Position numbers and translations under genes: made by a program | In this document: positions 28,681 through 37,914 of the stretch, piece by piece | Numbering within the stretch: position 1 is the first letter of the stretch | Layout: every line of letters begins with the position of its first letter | Notes under the pieces: model-generated | Database searches by the model: none | Told to the model about the DNA's origin: nothing | Seen by the model: only the letters and a program-made list of their open reading frames with translations | NCBI RefSeq assembly: GCF_900116515.1 | Contig: NZ_FPBA01000022.1 | Span: 32,098-96,097 of the forward strand | Length of the DNA stretch: 64,000 nucleotides | DNA from: Geodermatophilus amargosae | GTDB taxonomy: Bacteria > Actinomycetota > Actinomycetes > Mycobacteriales > Geodermatophilaceae | Direction: 5' to 3'

Positions 28681-30606
28681 TTGCAGCAACGACGCTGGCA
28701 CCGCGCGACCTCCTCGCTCGTCGGTGCACTGGCCCTCACGGCCACCGTGGGGATCACCGCCACCCCGGCGGCCGCCACCCCACACAAGGCCGAGCCCCTC
28801 TCGGTCTTCCCGTCCGACACCCTCACCGTGCACGACCCCGCCCAGATCACCGGGCGGCGCGTCAACCTGCCGCTGGAGGGCTGCGGTCAGCCCATCGCCT
28901 GCGGCCTCGTCGCCGAGCTCAACGAGCTCGACGGCTTCGACCTCGACCCGCGCATCGCCGTCCGCTTCAGTGGGCCGGTCGACCCGGCTCAGGTCGCCGC
29001 CCGGATCACGGTGCAGGAGGCCCACGGCGGGTGGCGCACGGGCGTCGACCGCGTCGTGTGGGACCCGGCGACGAACACGCTCTACGCCCACCCGGCCGAG
29101 CAGCTCCGCCCGTCGACCACGTACAAGCTGCGCGTGCAGGGCGGGCCGGCGAACAAGGCCGTGCATGACACCTTCACGACGCTGAGCGCCACCGACGGCC
29201 TGCTCGACATCCGCGAGCAGATCGACACCGGCGCGGCGTTCGGCAGCACCGGCATCACCCCCGGCCTGCGGGTGGAGGGCGCCTTCCCCGTGGCCGGCAC
29301 GACCGTCGCCTACCGGGCGGACAACGCCAACCCGCCGACTCCTCCGGCGACCAACCCCGCCCCCGTGCCCACGCAACAGTTGCCACCGGACAGCACGCTG
29401 GTGTTCGGCTCCTACCTGGCCCCGTCGTGGCTGCAGTCCGACGTCACCATCGCCCAGACCCCGACCGGCGACGACGGCCCGGCACCCGTCGGTGCCGTGC
29501 GTCTGCCGTTCGTCGCCGTCCTCCCGCCCGGCCCGGCGCCCGAGGGTGGCTGGCCGACGGCGATCTACGGCCACGGCTTCACCCAGTCGACGACCAACGT
29601 CTTCCTCGCCGCGACGACCAACGCCCGCGCCGGCCTCGCCACGATCGGCACGAACGTGGTCGGGCACGGGTTCGGACCCGGCAGCACCTACGTGGTGACC
29701 CGGGACGGCGTGACGACGGAGCTGGGCGCCTACGGGCGCGGGGTCGACCAGACCGACGCCGACAGCACCATCGGCAGCACCGAGGGCTCCTCGGCCACGG
29801 GTGCCGCCTCGGCGCAGTCCTCGCGGGACGCGCTGCGGCAGACCGCCGCGGACGTCATGACGCTGGCCCGCTCCCTCGGCGCCACGACCGCCGACAGCGT
29901 CGGCACGGCGGCGTTCTCGGGGGAGGACGTCACCTACTTCGGGCAGAGCTTCGGCGGCATCTACGGGACCCTGGTCACCGGTGCCGACGACGACATCACC
30001 CGGTCGGTGCTCAACGTGCCGGGGAGCCCGATCACCGAGATCGCCCGCCTGTCGCCGTCCTTCCGCCTGCTGACGACGCAGTCACTGCAGGCGGCCGGGC
30101 TGCTCAACCGCCCCGACCTGGCGCCGTACTACTTCCAGGAGCAGCTGCCGCTGCGCGGGGAGGGCCCGGTGACCCTGACGGTGCCGGGGGCGTCGGCCAT
30201 CCAGGAGTTCCTGGCCCGGTCCACCTGGCTGTCCCGGCCGGGCAGCCCGGAGACCTTCTCGCCGCTCATCGAGCCGGAGCGGGTCGTCGTGCAGGTCGCC
30301 TTCGGTGACCAGACGGTGCCCAACCCGACGTCGTACACCCTCGTCGACGCGGGTGACCTGTGGTCGCGGACCAGCCTCTTCCGCAACGACATCTCGCCGA
30401 CGCCGCTGCAGAACCCGCACTCCTTCCTGCTCACGCTCACCGACGAGTCGGCGTTGCAGGGGCAGGCGCAGGTGGCGGCGTTCCTGGGTGCGGGACAGGT
30501 CGTCGACCCGGACGGGCCGGCGCCGGTCTGGGAGGTGCCGATCGTGGACCCATCGGTGCTGCTGCCGCTGAACTACCCGTTCCCCGCGGTGGACGACCAG
30601 TTCTGA
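28681..30606 (+). CDS. Secreted alpha/beta hydrolase with N-terminal Ig-like domain (lipase-like)
   Basis: 641 residues. A signal peptide (LVGALALTATVGITATPAAA, cleavage about 32) is followed by an Ig-like region (about 75-165, with RIAVRFSGPVDPAQV, typical of SbsA-type Big_5 folds). The alpha/beta hydrolase part has an oxyanion region YGHGFTQS (about 297), nucleophile elbow GQSFGG (about 421-426), a candidate Asp in FGDQTVPN (about 541) and a candidate His in NPHSFLL (about 580). It resembles the bacterial virulence-factor-lipase type of secreted esterases. The TTG start at 28681 is inferred from GGAG five bases before it and the signal peptide; no better start exists. Confidence 0.75.
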   Translation: MQQRRWHRATSSLVGALALTATVGITATPAAATPHKAEPLSVFPSDTLTVHDPAQITGRRVNLPLEGCGQPIACGLVAELNELDGFDLDPRIAVRFSGPVDPAQVAARITVQEAHGGWRTGVDRVVWDPATNTLYAHPAEQLRPSTTYKLRVQGGPANKAVHDTFTTLSATDGLLDIREQIDTGAAFGSTGITPGLRVEGAFPVAGTTVAYRADNANPPTPPATNPAPVPTQQLPPDSTLVFGSYLAPSWLQSDVTIAQTPTGDDGPAPVGAVRLPFVAVLPPGPAPEGGWPTAIYGHGFTQSTTNVFLAATTNARAGLATIGTNVVGHGFGPGSTYVVTRDGVTTELGAYGRGVDQTDADSTIGSTEGSSATGAASAQSSRDALRQTAADVMTLARSLGATTADSVGTAAFSGEDVTYFGQSFGGIYGTLVTGADDDITRSVLNVPGSPITEIARLSPSFRLLTTQSLQAAGLLNRPDLAPYYFQEQLPLRGEGPVTLTVPGASAIQEFLARSTWLSRPGSPETFSPLIEPERVVVQVAFGDQTVPNPTSYTLVDAGDLWSRTSLFRNDISPTPLQNPHSFLLTLTDESALQGQAQVAAFLGAGQVVDPDGPAPVWEVPIVDPSVLLPLNYPFPAVDDQF

Positions 30607-30622
30607 CCGGTCGCTGAACGGC

Positions 30623-30659
30623 GAGGGGCCCGGGACGCGATCAGCGTCCCGGGCCCCTC
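30623..30659. terminator. Bidirectional terminator
   Basis: Perfect 16-bp stem (30623-30638 with 30644-30659), loop GATCA, between the convergent lipase-like and desaturase genes. Confidence 0.8.
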
Positions 30660-30674
30660 TGCGTGCGCGGTGCT

Positions 30675-31886
30675 TTATGCGGCGGCGGCCATGGCGGCCT
30701 GCTCGCGGATCAGCGCGCGGCGGACCCTCGGCGCACCGGTGGTCATCTTCCACAGCTTGGCCACCTGCGAGGGCAGGTTGCGCCGGGTCGTGTTCTGCAG
30801 CCAGCCGTTGGGCAGCGACAGCCGGATGATCTTGTGCCAGGCCGAGCCGACCTGCTGCGGCAGCGGCGCCGTGTGGTAGTTCAGGCCGTAGCGGTCGAAC
30901 AGGTCGCGGATCTTCGGCGCGATCTCGGCGTACCGGTTGCTCGGCAGGTCCGGGAACAGGTGGTGCTCGATCTGGTGGGACAGGTTCCCGGTCAGGATGT
31001 GCATCGCCTTCGAGCCGGAGATGTTGGCCGAGCCGAGCATCTGGCGCAGGTACCAGTCCCCGCGGGTCTCGCCCTCGATGGACTTCTTCTCGAAGGTCTC
31101 GACGCCCTCGGGGAAGTGCCCGCAGAGGATGACCGAGTTCGACCACAGGTTGCGCACGAGGTTGGCGGTGAAGTTCGCCGCCACGGTGGCGAGGAAGTTC
31201 GGGCCCGACAGCAGCGGGTGGATGACGTAGTCCTTGCGCACCTGCCGGCCGATCTTCACCAGCACGGCCTTGGCGCGCGCCCGGAACTCGGGGTCGCCGG
31301 TCTGCTTCTTGGCGACGACGGCGGCCAGCTCGAGGTCGTACGCGGCGATCCCGTACTCGAAGAAGCAGGCGTTGATGAAGCTCCACAGCGGCTGACCGAG
31401 GTGGAAGGGCGACCAGGGCTGGTCCTCGTCGACGCGCATGATGCCGTAGCCGAGGTCGTTGTCCTTGCCGACGACGTTCGTGTACGTGTGGTGCATCTCG
31501 TTGTGCGAGTGCTTCCACTGGTCGGCCGGGCTGGCCATGTCCCACTCCCACGTCGTGGAGTGGATCTTCGGGTCACGCATCCAGTCCCACTGACCGTGCA
31601 GGATGTTGTGCCCGATCTCCATGTTCTCGAGGATCTTGGCGATCGAGAGGCCGACCGTCCCGGCGATCCAGGCCGGCGGGAAGCCCGAGGCCAGCAGGAC
31701 GGCGCGGCTGCCCAGCTCGATCTTGCGGTGGACGTCGATGACCTTGCGGATGTAGCGCGCGTCGGACTCGCCGCGGCTGTCGATCACGCCCTGGCGGATC
31801 TCGTCGAGCTCCTTGCCGATGAGCTCGATGTCCTCGGGGGTGAGGTGCTCGATGGGGTTGACGCTCTTCTTCTGCAGGACGGTCAT
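30675..31886 (-). CDS. Membrane fatty acid desaturase (DesA3-like)
   Basis: 403 residues. Three histidine boxes of the membrane di-iron desaturases: HNILH (about 93-97), HNEMHH (about 129-134) and HQIEHH (about 313-318). Hydrophobic segments lie between. The family inserts a double bond in acyl-CoA or lipid-bound fatty acids. The reductase gene 28 bp upstream on the same strand is its expected electron donor, as with mycobacterial DesA3 (Rv3229c) and Rv3230c. The ATG at 31886 gives the family N-terminus. Confidence 0.93.
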   Translation of the reverse strand: MTVLQKKSVNPIEHLTPEDIELIGKELDEIRQGVIDSRGESDARYIRKVIDVHRKIELGSRAVLLASGFPPAWIAGTVGLSIAKILENMEIGHNILHGQWDWMRDPKIHSTTWEWDMASPADQWKHSHNEMHHTYTNVVGKDNDLGYGIMRVDEDQPWSPFHLGQPLWSFINACFFEYGIAAYDLELAAVVAKKQTGDPEFRARAKAVLVKIGRQVRKDYVIHPLLSGPNFLATVAANFTANLVRNLWSNSVILCGHFPEGVETFEKKSIEGETRGDWYLRQMLGSANISGSKAMHILTGNLSHQIEHHLFPDLPSNRYAEIAPKIRDLFDRYGLNYHTAPLPQQVGSAWHKIIRLSLPNGWLQNTTRRNLPSQVAKLWKMTTGAPRVRRALIREQAAMAAAA

Positions 31887-31914
31887 GCGATGCGGCTCCT
31901 GGGGTGTCGCTGGG

Positions 31915-33033
31915 TCAGTGGTCGATGTCGCAGGCGCCGGCGGCGGCGCTGATGCAGGTCTGGACGAGGACGCCGTCGCCGGGCGCGGCGGTGGTGACCT
32001 CGCCGGTGCGCAGGTCGCGGACAGCGCCCTCGCGCAGCGGGAGGACGCAGCCGTAGCAGATGCCCATCCGGCAGCCGCTCGGCATGAGGACGCCCGCTTG
32101 CTCCGCGGCGTCGAGGATCGGGATGGCGCCGTCGGCCTCGAGCGACGTCCCGTTCTTCGTGAACGTGAACGTGACCGTGCCACCCTCGCCGGTGACGAGC
32201 ACCTTCGGGCGGAACCGCTCGGTGTAGAGCCGGTCGGCGATGCCGGCCGCCGCCCAGTGCTCCTCCAGCGCCTCGAGCATGCCGACCGGGCCGCAGGCCC
32301 AGGTCGCGCGCTCCGCGAGGTCGGGGACGAGCGCGGCGAGCGCGGCGGCGTCGAGCATCCCGGCGGTGTCGGTGTGCTGCTCGACCAGCCGGATCCGGCC
32401 GTCGGCGGCCAGCTGCCGCAGCTCGGCGCCGAAGACGACGTCCTCGGGCGTGGGCGCGGAGTGCACCAGGACCGTGTCGGCCTGGCTGTCGGTGAGCTCG
32501 GGGTGGTTGCGCAGGATGCCCATCACGGGCGTGATGCCCGAGCCGGCGGTGACGAACAGCGCCTTGGCCGGCTGCTGCTCGGGCAGGCAGAACTCCCCGG
32601 TGGCCTGGTCGAGCTGCACGATCGTGCCCGGCCGCGTGCCGCGGACCAGGTGGTTGCTCACCTTGCCGCCGGGGATGGCCTTCACCGTGACGGTGAAGCA
32701 GCCGTCGGTGCGGCCGAGGTCGGAGGTGATCGAGTAGGCGCGCCACATGCGGACGCCGTCGACGTCGATGCCGATGCGCACGTACTGGCCCGGCCGGTGC
32801 GGCTGCCAGTCGGCGCCGGGGCGGATGACCACGGTGGCCGCGTCACGGGTCTCGGGCAGCACCGCCTCGATCCGGCCACGCAGGGCGGCACCGGAACGCA
32901 GCGGGTCGATGAGGTCGAGGTAGTCGGCCGGCAGCAGGGGCGTGGTGACGAGCTCGGCGACGCGCATGACGCGGTCGCGCAACACCCGGAGCGCCGGCTT
33001 GGCCGCGGTCGGGCGCGGAACGGTCGCGGTCAT
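31915..33033 (-). CDS. Ferredoxin reductase with C-terminal 2Fe-2S domain (desaturase electron donor)
   Basis: 372 residues. FAD domain with RAYSIT (about 107), NAD(P)-binding domain with TAGSGITPVMGIL (about 164) and a plant-type 2Fe-2S ferredoxin domain with the cluster motif CRMGICYGC plus a distant Cys in LVQTCIS (about 320-360). Transfers electrons from NAD(P)H to the adjacent desaturase. The ATG at 33033 is preferred to 33066. It shares a short divergent promoter region with a PucR-type regulator. Confidence 0.93.
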   Translation of the reverse strand: MTATVPRPTAAKPALRVLRDRVMRVAELVTTPLLPADYLDLIDPLRSGAALRGRIEAVLPETRDAATVVIRPGADWQPHRPGQYVRIGIDVDGVRMWRAYSITSDLGRTDGCFTVTVKAIPGGKVSNHLVRGTRPGTIVQLDQATGEFCLPEQQPAKALFVTAGSGITPVMGILRNHPELTDSQADTVLVHSAPTPEDVVFGAELRQLAADGRIRLVEQHTDTAGMLDAAALAALVPDLAERATWACGPVGMLEALEEHWAAAGIADRLYTERFRPKVLVTGEGGTVTFTFTKNGTSLEADGAIPILDAAEQAGVLMPSGCRMGICYGCVLPLREGAVRDLRTGEVTTAAPGDGVLVQTCISAAAGACDIDH

Positions 33034-33136
33034 GTACTCACTGTTCCCTGCACGAGGCGCAATCACCTGTGCTCTGGACGTGAACGTCGCAGCAGTTACT
33101 GTTCGCAGAGGACAACCGCGGCCACGGGGAGGTCAC

Positions 33137-34312
33137 GTGGTACCCCAGCAGGAGACCTTCTCGCCGGAGGTCGCCTCGGCGTTGCGCGGCGAGCTGACGC
33201 CGGTCGCCGAGCAGACGGTGGCGGCCATCGTCGTCGAGGTGCCCAGCTACGCCGAGGCCTTCCGCGGGCCGATGGGCCGCAAGATCGAGGGCGCCGTCGA
33301 GCTGGCCCTCGGCGGCTTCCTGGAGCTGGCGACCGGCGGCGCGGACGCCAGCCGGCCGGTGGACCCGGCCATCGAGGGCGCGTACGTGCTGGGCCGCGGC
33401 GAGGCGCGCACCGGGCGGTCGATGGACGCACTGCTGTCGGCGTACCGGGTGGGCGCCCGGGTGGCCTGGCGGCACCTGAGCGAGAGGGCGGTGGCGGCCG
33501 GGATGTCCGCGGCGACGCTGGCGCGGTTCGCCGAGCTCGTCTTCGCCTACATCGACCAGCTGTCGGCCGCCAGCGCCTCCGGGCACGCCGACCAGCTCGC
33601 CGCCAGCGGCCGGGTGCGGCGCCGGCACCTCGAGCGGCTGGCCGAGCTGCTGGTCACCGGTGCGCCGCCGTACGAGCTGCACGTCGCCGCGGAGCGGGCG
33701 GACTGGACGCCACCGCGCACGCTCACCGCCGTCCTGCTGCCCCCGTCCGGCGCCCGCGACGCGGTGGCGGTGATCGACGCGCGCACCCTGCAGGCCGGCG
33801 AGGACCTGCCCGGCGCGGAGCCCTCGACCGAACGGGCGGTGCTGCTGGTCCCCGACGCCGAGGGCTTCGCGCGCGCGGCGCTGCTGACGTCGCTGACCGG
33901 GCGCGGCGCCGTCGTCGGGCCGGCCCGGCCGTGGCAGGACGCGCGGTCGTCGTACTCGCGCGCGCTGCGGGCGCTGCAGCTGGGCCTCACCCCCGAGGGC
34001 GAGACGCCGGTGGACACCGAGGTCCGGCTGGCCGAGCTGGTGCTGCGGGCCGACGGCGAGGCGCTGACCGACCTGCGCGCCCAGGTGCTCGCCCCGCTCG
34101 ACGACCTCGGTCCCGGCCCGCGGGAGAAGCTGCTGGAGACCCTGCGCTCGTGGCTGCTGCACCACGGCCGGCGCGAGCAGGTGGCCGCCGAGCTGTTCGT
34201 CCACCCGCAGACCGTGCGCTACCGGATGGGGCAGCTGCGCGACCTCTACGGCAAGCGCCTCGACGACCCGCAGACGGTGCTCGAGCTGACCCTCGCCCTC
34301 GGCGCCCGCTGA
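33137..34312 (+). CDS. PucR/CdaR-type transcriptional regulator
   Basis: 391 residues. The N-terminal part (about 1-170) is all-helical and resembles RsbRD-like regulatory domains (YVLGRGEARTGRSMDALLSAYRVGARVAWRHL). The C-terminal helix-turn-helix of the PucR/HTH_30 family is LLHHGRREQVAAELFVHPQTVRYRMGQLRDLYG (about 340-373). The GTG at 33137 follows GGGGAGG. Being divergent from the reductase-desaturase pair with only about 100 bp between them, it is the likely regulator of that operon (inference). Confidence 0.88.
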   Translation: MVPQQETFSPEVASALRGELTPVAEQTVAAIVVEVPSYAEAFRGPMGRKIEGAVELALGGFLELATGGADASRPVDPAIEGAYVLGRGEARTGRSMDALLSAYRVGARVAWRHLSERAVAAGMSAATLARFAELVFAYIDQLSAASASGHADQLAASGRVRRRHLERLAELLVTGAPPYELHVAAERADWTPPRTLTAVLLPPSGARDAVAVIDARTLQAGEDLPGAEPSTERAVLLVPDAEGFARAALLTSLTGRGAVVGPARPWQDARSSYSRALRALQLGLTPEGETPVDTEVRLAELVLRADGEALTDLRAQVLAPLDDLGPGPREKLLETLRSWLLHHGRREQVAAELFVHPQTVRYRMGQLRDLYGKRLDDPQTVLELTLALGAR

Positions 34313-34324
34313 GGGGCCTCTCGG

Positions 34325-34392
34325 CGATCACGGTGCGCGGACCACGACACACCGGCACGGTCCGGCGTGTCGCTCGCCCGGCTCCGTGATCG
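34325..34392. terminator. Nested imperfect stem-loop after the PucR-type gene
   Basis: Outer arms CGATCACGG (34325-34333) and CCGTGATCG (34384-34392) enclose an inner stem (34345-34355 with 34362-34372, one mismatch). A terminator is likely; nothing else is visible between 34313 and 34535. Confidence 0.45.
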
Positions 34393-34535
34393 TCGCGCGG
34401 GTGCCCGGGGGCGCGCACCGCACGGAGGTCAGCAGGGAACTGGCACGGCGTCCCCAGGTCGCTCCCAGCCGGGGGCCGGAGTCTCGGACCCGTCGCGGCA
34501 CCGCACCGGCGCCGCGGGGAGCGAGGAGGTCCGCC

Positions 34536-34862
34536 GTGTACCGCAGCACCGAGACCGTCGGCCGGCACGCCTGGGTCCGCACGCCGCGCCGCCCGTTGCC
34601 GCCGGAGCTCACCGCCGACGTCGCCGCCGAGGTGGCCGCGGCCGCCCTCGCCGAGCACCCCGGCGCGACGATCGAGTGGCTCGAGGTCGGCGAGTCGGGC
34701 CTGTTCGAGGCGCACCTGCGCGGCGCCGACGGCCAGACGCTGGTCGTCCGCCTCGACGGCGACCTGCGTGTCGTCGGACGAAGGACCCCCGTGCCCCCCA
34801 CCGCTCGCAGGCTCGCGGCGGGACCCTGCGCGGGGGCCGGGGACCTCTGCGAGGTCGGCTGA
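34536..34862 (+). CDS. Small hypothetical protein
   Basis: 108 residues; no recognised family. The central part reads like a PepSY-style alpha-beta unit (AAALAEHPGATIEWLEVGES followed by strands FEAHLRG and LVVRLDGDLRVVG). No signal peptide or membrane span. The GTG at 34536 follows GAGGAGG with suitable spacing, which is why it is preferred to an ATG at 34386. It converges on the methyltransferase gene. Confidence 0.6.
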   Translation: MYRSTETVGRHAWVRTPRRPLPPELTADVAAEVAAAALAEHPGATIEWLEVGESGLFEAHLRGADGQTLVVRLDGDLRVVGRRTPVPPTARRLAAGPCAGAGDLCEVG

Positions 34863-34868
34863 CCCGGC

Positions 34869-35459
34869 TCACGAGGGACGCAACACCGCCACCAGGAAGT
34901 CCGACCCCGCGGTGAACGGGTGCAGGTGCCAGCTCGACAGGAGCAGGTCCGGCTCGAACCCGGCCGCGCGGGCGTCGGCGAGGAAGTCGTCGAAGGCGTA
35001 GTCCCGCCCGGCGCCGAACCCGACGACGGCCCGCCCGCCGTCGGCCAGGTGCGACCGGAACCGCCGCAGGACCTCGCCGCGGGTGCTCGGCGCGAGGAAC
35101 GTGACCACGTTGCCCGCGCACACGATCGCGTCGAAGCGGTCGGGCAGGTCGAGCTCGGCGAGGTCGCCGACCAGCCAGCGCGGGCCCGGGTGGTCCTGCT
35201 GCGCCGCGTCGATCAGCACCGGGTCGACGTCGACCCCGACGACGTCGTGTCCCACGGACGCCAGGTGGCCGCCCACCCGGCCCGGACCGCAGCCGGCGTC
35301 GAGCACCCGCGAGCCGCGCGGCAGCATCGCGTCGACCAGCCGCGCCTCGCCCACGATGTCCGTGCCGCCGGCGGCCAGCGTCCGGAACCGCTGCACGTAG
35401 GCCGCCGAGTGGCCCGGGTCGGCCTGCGTGATCCGCACCCACGCGCTCGGTTCCGTCAT
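34869..35459 (-). CDS. Class I SAM-dependent methyltransferase
   Basis: 196 residues. Motif I VLDAGCGPGRVGGHL (about 52-66), an acidic residue closing strand 2 (GVDVDPVLID), and a motif II-like region DAIVCAGNVVTFL. Small soluble enzyme; the substrate is unknown. The ATG at 35459 overlaps the dinB stop (ATGA), so translation is coupled to the polymerase gene. Substrate-binding features cannot be read. Confidence 0.88.
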   Translation of the reverse strand: MTEPSAWVRITQADPGHSAAYVQRFRTLAAGGTDIVGEARLVDAMLPRGSRVLDAGCGPGRVGGHLASVGHDVVGVDVDPVLIDAAQQDHPGPRWLVGDLAELDLPDRFDAIVCAGNVVTFLAPSTRGEVLRRFRSHLADGGRAVVGFGAGRDYAFDDFLADARAAGFEPDLLLSSWHLHPFTAGSDFLVAVLRPS

Positions 35460-36802
35460 GCCCCCATCGTCGCCGGACGCCAGTCCGGCGGGTCGCCCGG
35501 GTGCAGCGCGGGGTCGTCGGCGGCCAGCGTGCGCACCGGCCCGGGCGCGGTGAGCGGCCCCTCGAAGCGCACGGTCACCCGGCCGAGCCCGCGGCCCCAC
35601 ACCCAGCCGGGCCCGAGCTCGTCGTGGACGACGTCCTGCCCCGGCCACCACCGCCGGTCGGCCGGCGGCTCGGGCGCGGCCGGCTCCTCGACGACGGCGT
35701 CCTCCACCTGGGCCGGGGCGGGACCCTCGACGGCGAACAGGTCGCCCTGCGCGTACTGGGACAGCCCCGAGACGCCGACGCCGAGCAGCCGCAGCCCTCC
35801 GCCGGTGCCGGCCTCGGCCAGCAGCCGCCGGGCGATGGTGGCCACCTGCCGGTCGTCGTCGGTGGGCTGGGGCAGCGTCTGCGACCGGGTGATCGTCGTG
35901 AAGTCGTAGCGGCGCAGCTTGAGCGTCACCGTCCGCCCCGAGAGCGCCGAGGAGCGCAGCCGGGCGCCCACCCGCGTGGCCATCGAGTCGATCAGCCGGT
36001 TGAGCTCGGCGAGGTCGGTGAGGTCGCGCTCGAAGGTCTCCTCGTGCGACACCGACTTGGCCTCGCGCTCGGCCACCACCGGCCGGTCGTCGTCGGCCCG
36101 CGCCAGCTGGTACAGCCCCGTCCCGTGCGCGCGGCCGGCCAGCGCCACCAGGTCGGGCAGCGACTTGGCCGCCAGGTGGGCCACCGTGGCGACGCCGACC
36201 TGCCGCAGCCGCTCGGCCGTGGCCGGGCCCACGCCGCCGAGCCGGGTCACGGGGAGCGGGTGGAGCACGTCGAGCTCGGTGCCCGGGGCGACGACGACGA
36301 GGCCGTCGGGCTTGTCCAGGTCGGAGGCGATCTTGGCCATCAGCTTGGAGCTGCCGATCCCGATCGAGCCGGTCACCCCGCCGGTGGCCTCGGCGATGCG
36401 CGCCTTGAGGTCGCGGGCCAGTGCGGTGACGCCGTCGACGGACAGGTCGGAGCCCGCGCCGGCCGCCAGGTCGACGTAGGCCTCGTCGATCGACACCGGC
36501 TCCACCAGCGGGGAGACCTCGCGCAGCAGCCCCATGACCACGTCCGAGGTCCGCCGGTAGGCGCCGAACCGGCCGCCGAGGAACGCCGTCCCGGGCGGGC
36601 ACCGGCGCCGGGCCTCCGCTGTCGACATGGCCGAGCGCGCCCCGTAGGCGCGCGCCTCGTAGGACGCCGTGGCGACGACGCCGCGCCCGCCGGTCCCGCC
36701 GACGACCACCGGCCGGCCTCGCAGCGAGGGCTTGTCGCGCTGCTCGACGGCGGCGAAGAACGCGTCCAGGTCCAGGTGCAGGACGCTCGCCTCCCGCCGC
36801 AC
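35456..36802 (-). CDS. dinB: DNA polymerase IV
   Basis: 448 residues; Y-family translesion polymerase. Catalytic acids in LDLDAFFAAVEQ (about 9-20) and VSIDEAYVDL (about 104-113), with ASYEARAYGARSAM between. A clamp-binding motif QGDLF (about 350) is followed by an unusual C-terminal extension (about 365-448, with RRWWPGQDVVHDELGPGWVWGRG) seen in actinobacterial DinB proteins. The GTG at 36802 gives the standard N-terminus. No LexA box is seen upstream. Confidence 0.93.
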   Translation of the reverse strand: MRREASVLHLDLDAFFAAVEQRDKPSLRGRPVVVGGTGGRGVVATASYEARAYGARSAMSTAEARRRCPPGTAFLGGRFGAYRRTSDVVMGLLREVSPLVEPVSIDEAYVDLAAGAGSDLSVDGVTALARDLKARIAEATGGVTGSIGIGSSKLMAKIASDLDKPDGLVVVAPGTELDVLHPLPVTRLGGVGPATAERLRQVGVATVAHLAAKSLPDLVALAGRAHGTGLYQLARADDDRPVVAEREAKSVSHEETFERDLTDLAELNRLIDSMATRVGARLRSSALSGRTVTLKLRRYDFTTITRSQTLPQPTDDDRQVATIARRLLAEAGTGGGLRLLGVGVSGLSQYAQGDLFAVEGPAPAQVEDAVVEEPAAPEPPADRRWWPGQDVVHDELGPGWVWGRGLGRVTVRFEGPLTAPGPVRTLAADDPALHPGDPPDWRPATMGA

Positions 36803-36870
36803 GCCCCCGATTCTCCCTGTGCGCCGCCGGGCCGTTTGCCGGGACACCGCGGCCCCGGCAGGCTCCGGCC

Positions 36871-37914
36871 ATGGGGGACCCCCGGGCGGCGTTCGACGCG
36901 GCCTACGACGCCGCCCTGGCCCGCTGGCCGGTGCCGGTGCGGTCACGGGAGGTCGACACGCGGTTCGGCCGCACGCACGTGCTGGTCAGCGGGGCGGCGT
37001 CGGCTCCCCCGCTGGTGCTCGTCCCCGGCGGCGGCGCCACGGCGCTGGCCTGGTCGGGCGCGATGCGGCTGCTGGCCGCCGTCCGCCGGGTGCACGTCGT
37101 CGACCCGGTCGGCGACGCCGGCCGGAGCCCCGCGACCACCCCGCTGGCCGGAACCGACGACGTCACCGAGTGGCTCGAGCAGGTCCTCGACGGGCTCGAC
37201 CTGCGCGCCGTCGACCTCGCCGGGCACAGCTACGGCGGGTGGCAGGCGCTGACCTTCGCGCTCGACCGTCCCGGCCGGGTGCGGCGGCTGGCGCTGCTCG
37301 ACCCGACCACCACCTTCACCGGCTTCTCCCCCGGCTACCTGCTGCACGCGGTCCCGGTGCTCACCCGGCCCACGGCCGGGCGGATGCGGGCGCTGGTGCG
37401 CTGGGAGACCGGCGGCCGGCCGGTCGACGACGCGTGGCTCGACGTCGCCGCCGCGGGCGCCGAGGTGCCGGCGCCGGTGCGCACCCGGCGACCCGACCCG
37501 GCCCGGCTGGCTGCGCTGACCGTGCCGACGCTGGTCGTCGTCCCCGCCGACGGCCGGGCCCAGGACCCGCGCCGGGTGGCCCGCGGCGCGGCGGAGGTCA
37601 TGCCGAGGGCCGCGGTGGTGACCCTGCCCGGGGCCTCGCACCACACGCTCCCGGCGGCGCCGAGCGCGCGGTCACCGAGTTCCTGCGCTGAGCGCCGCGG
37701 TCAGCGCAGCGCGAGGACCAGGCAGACGACGGCCAGCGCGAGCGCGATCGGCGTCATGACCAGCCGCTCGGGCCGGCTGCGTGACGCCGCGTTGAGCGCG
37801 ACCCCGAGCGGGAAGTACCCGGTCAGCACCCACATCCCGACGTCGACCACGCCGCGGGGCAGGACGCTGTGCGCCCCGCCCGCCTGCAGGAGGAACAGCG
37901 CGACGACGCCGTAG
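36871..37914 (+). CDS. Alpha/beta hydrolase with frameshifted 3' end
   Basis: Nucleophile elbow AGHSYGG (about 115-121), oxyanion loop VPGGGATALAW and a late catalytic His in GASHHTL. The normal end of the protein is found in another frame: from about 37650 the -1 frame reads PGGAERAVTEFLR and stops at 37691, as expected for this family. In the actual frame the protein runs 74 residues further, into low-quality sequence antisense to the next gene, ending at 37914. One base is probably missing near 37645-37660, through mutation or sequencing error. All catalytic residues precede the shift. Confidence 0.75.
   Translation: MGDPRAAFDAAYDAALARWPVPVRSREVDTRFGRTHVLVSGAASAPPLVLVPGGGATALAWSGAMRLLAAVRRVHVVDPVGDAGRSPATTPLAGTDDVTEWLEQVLDGLDLRAVDLAGHSYGGWQALTFALDRPGRVRRLALLDPTTTFTGFSPGYLLHAVPVLTRPTAGRMRALVRWETGGRPVDDAWLDVAAAGAEVPAPVRTRRPDPARLAALTVPTLVVVPADGRAQDPRRVARGAAEVMPRAAVVTLPGASHHTLPAAPSARSPSSCAERRGQRSARTRQTTASASAIGVMTSRSGRLRDAALSATPSGKYPVSTHIPTSTTPRGRTLCAPPACRRNSATTP

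Noticed and set aside
33034..33136. Riboswitch or small RNA in the reductase/PucR-type gap
   Set aside because: Only repeated ACTGTTC words are visible; no stable structure.
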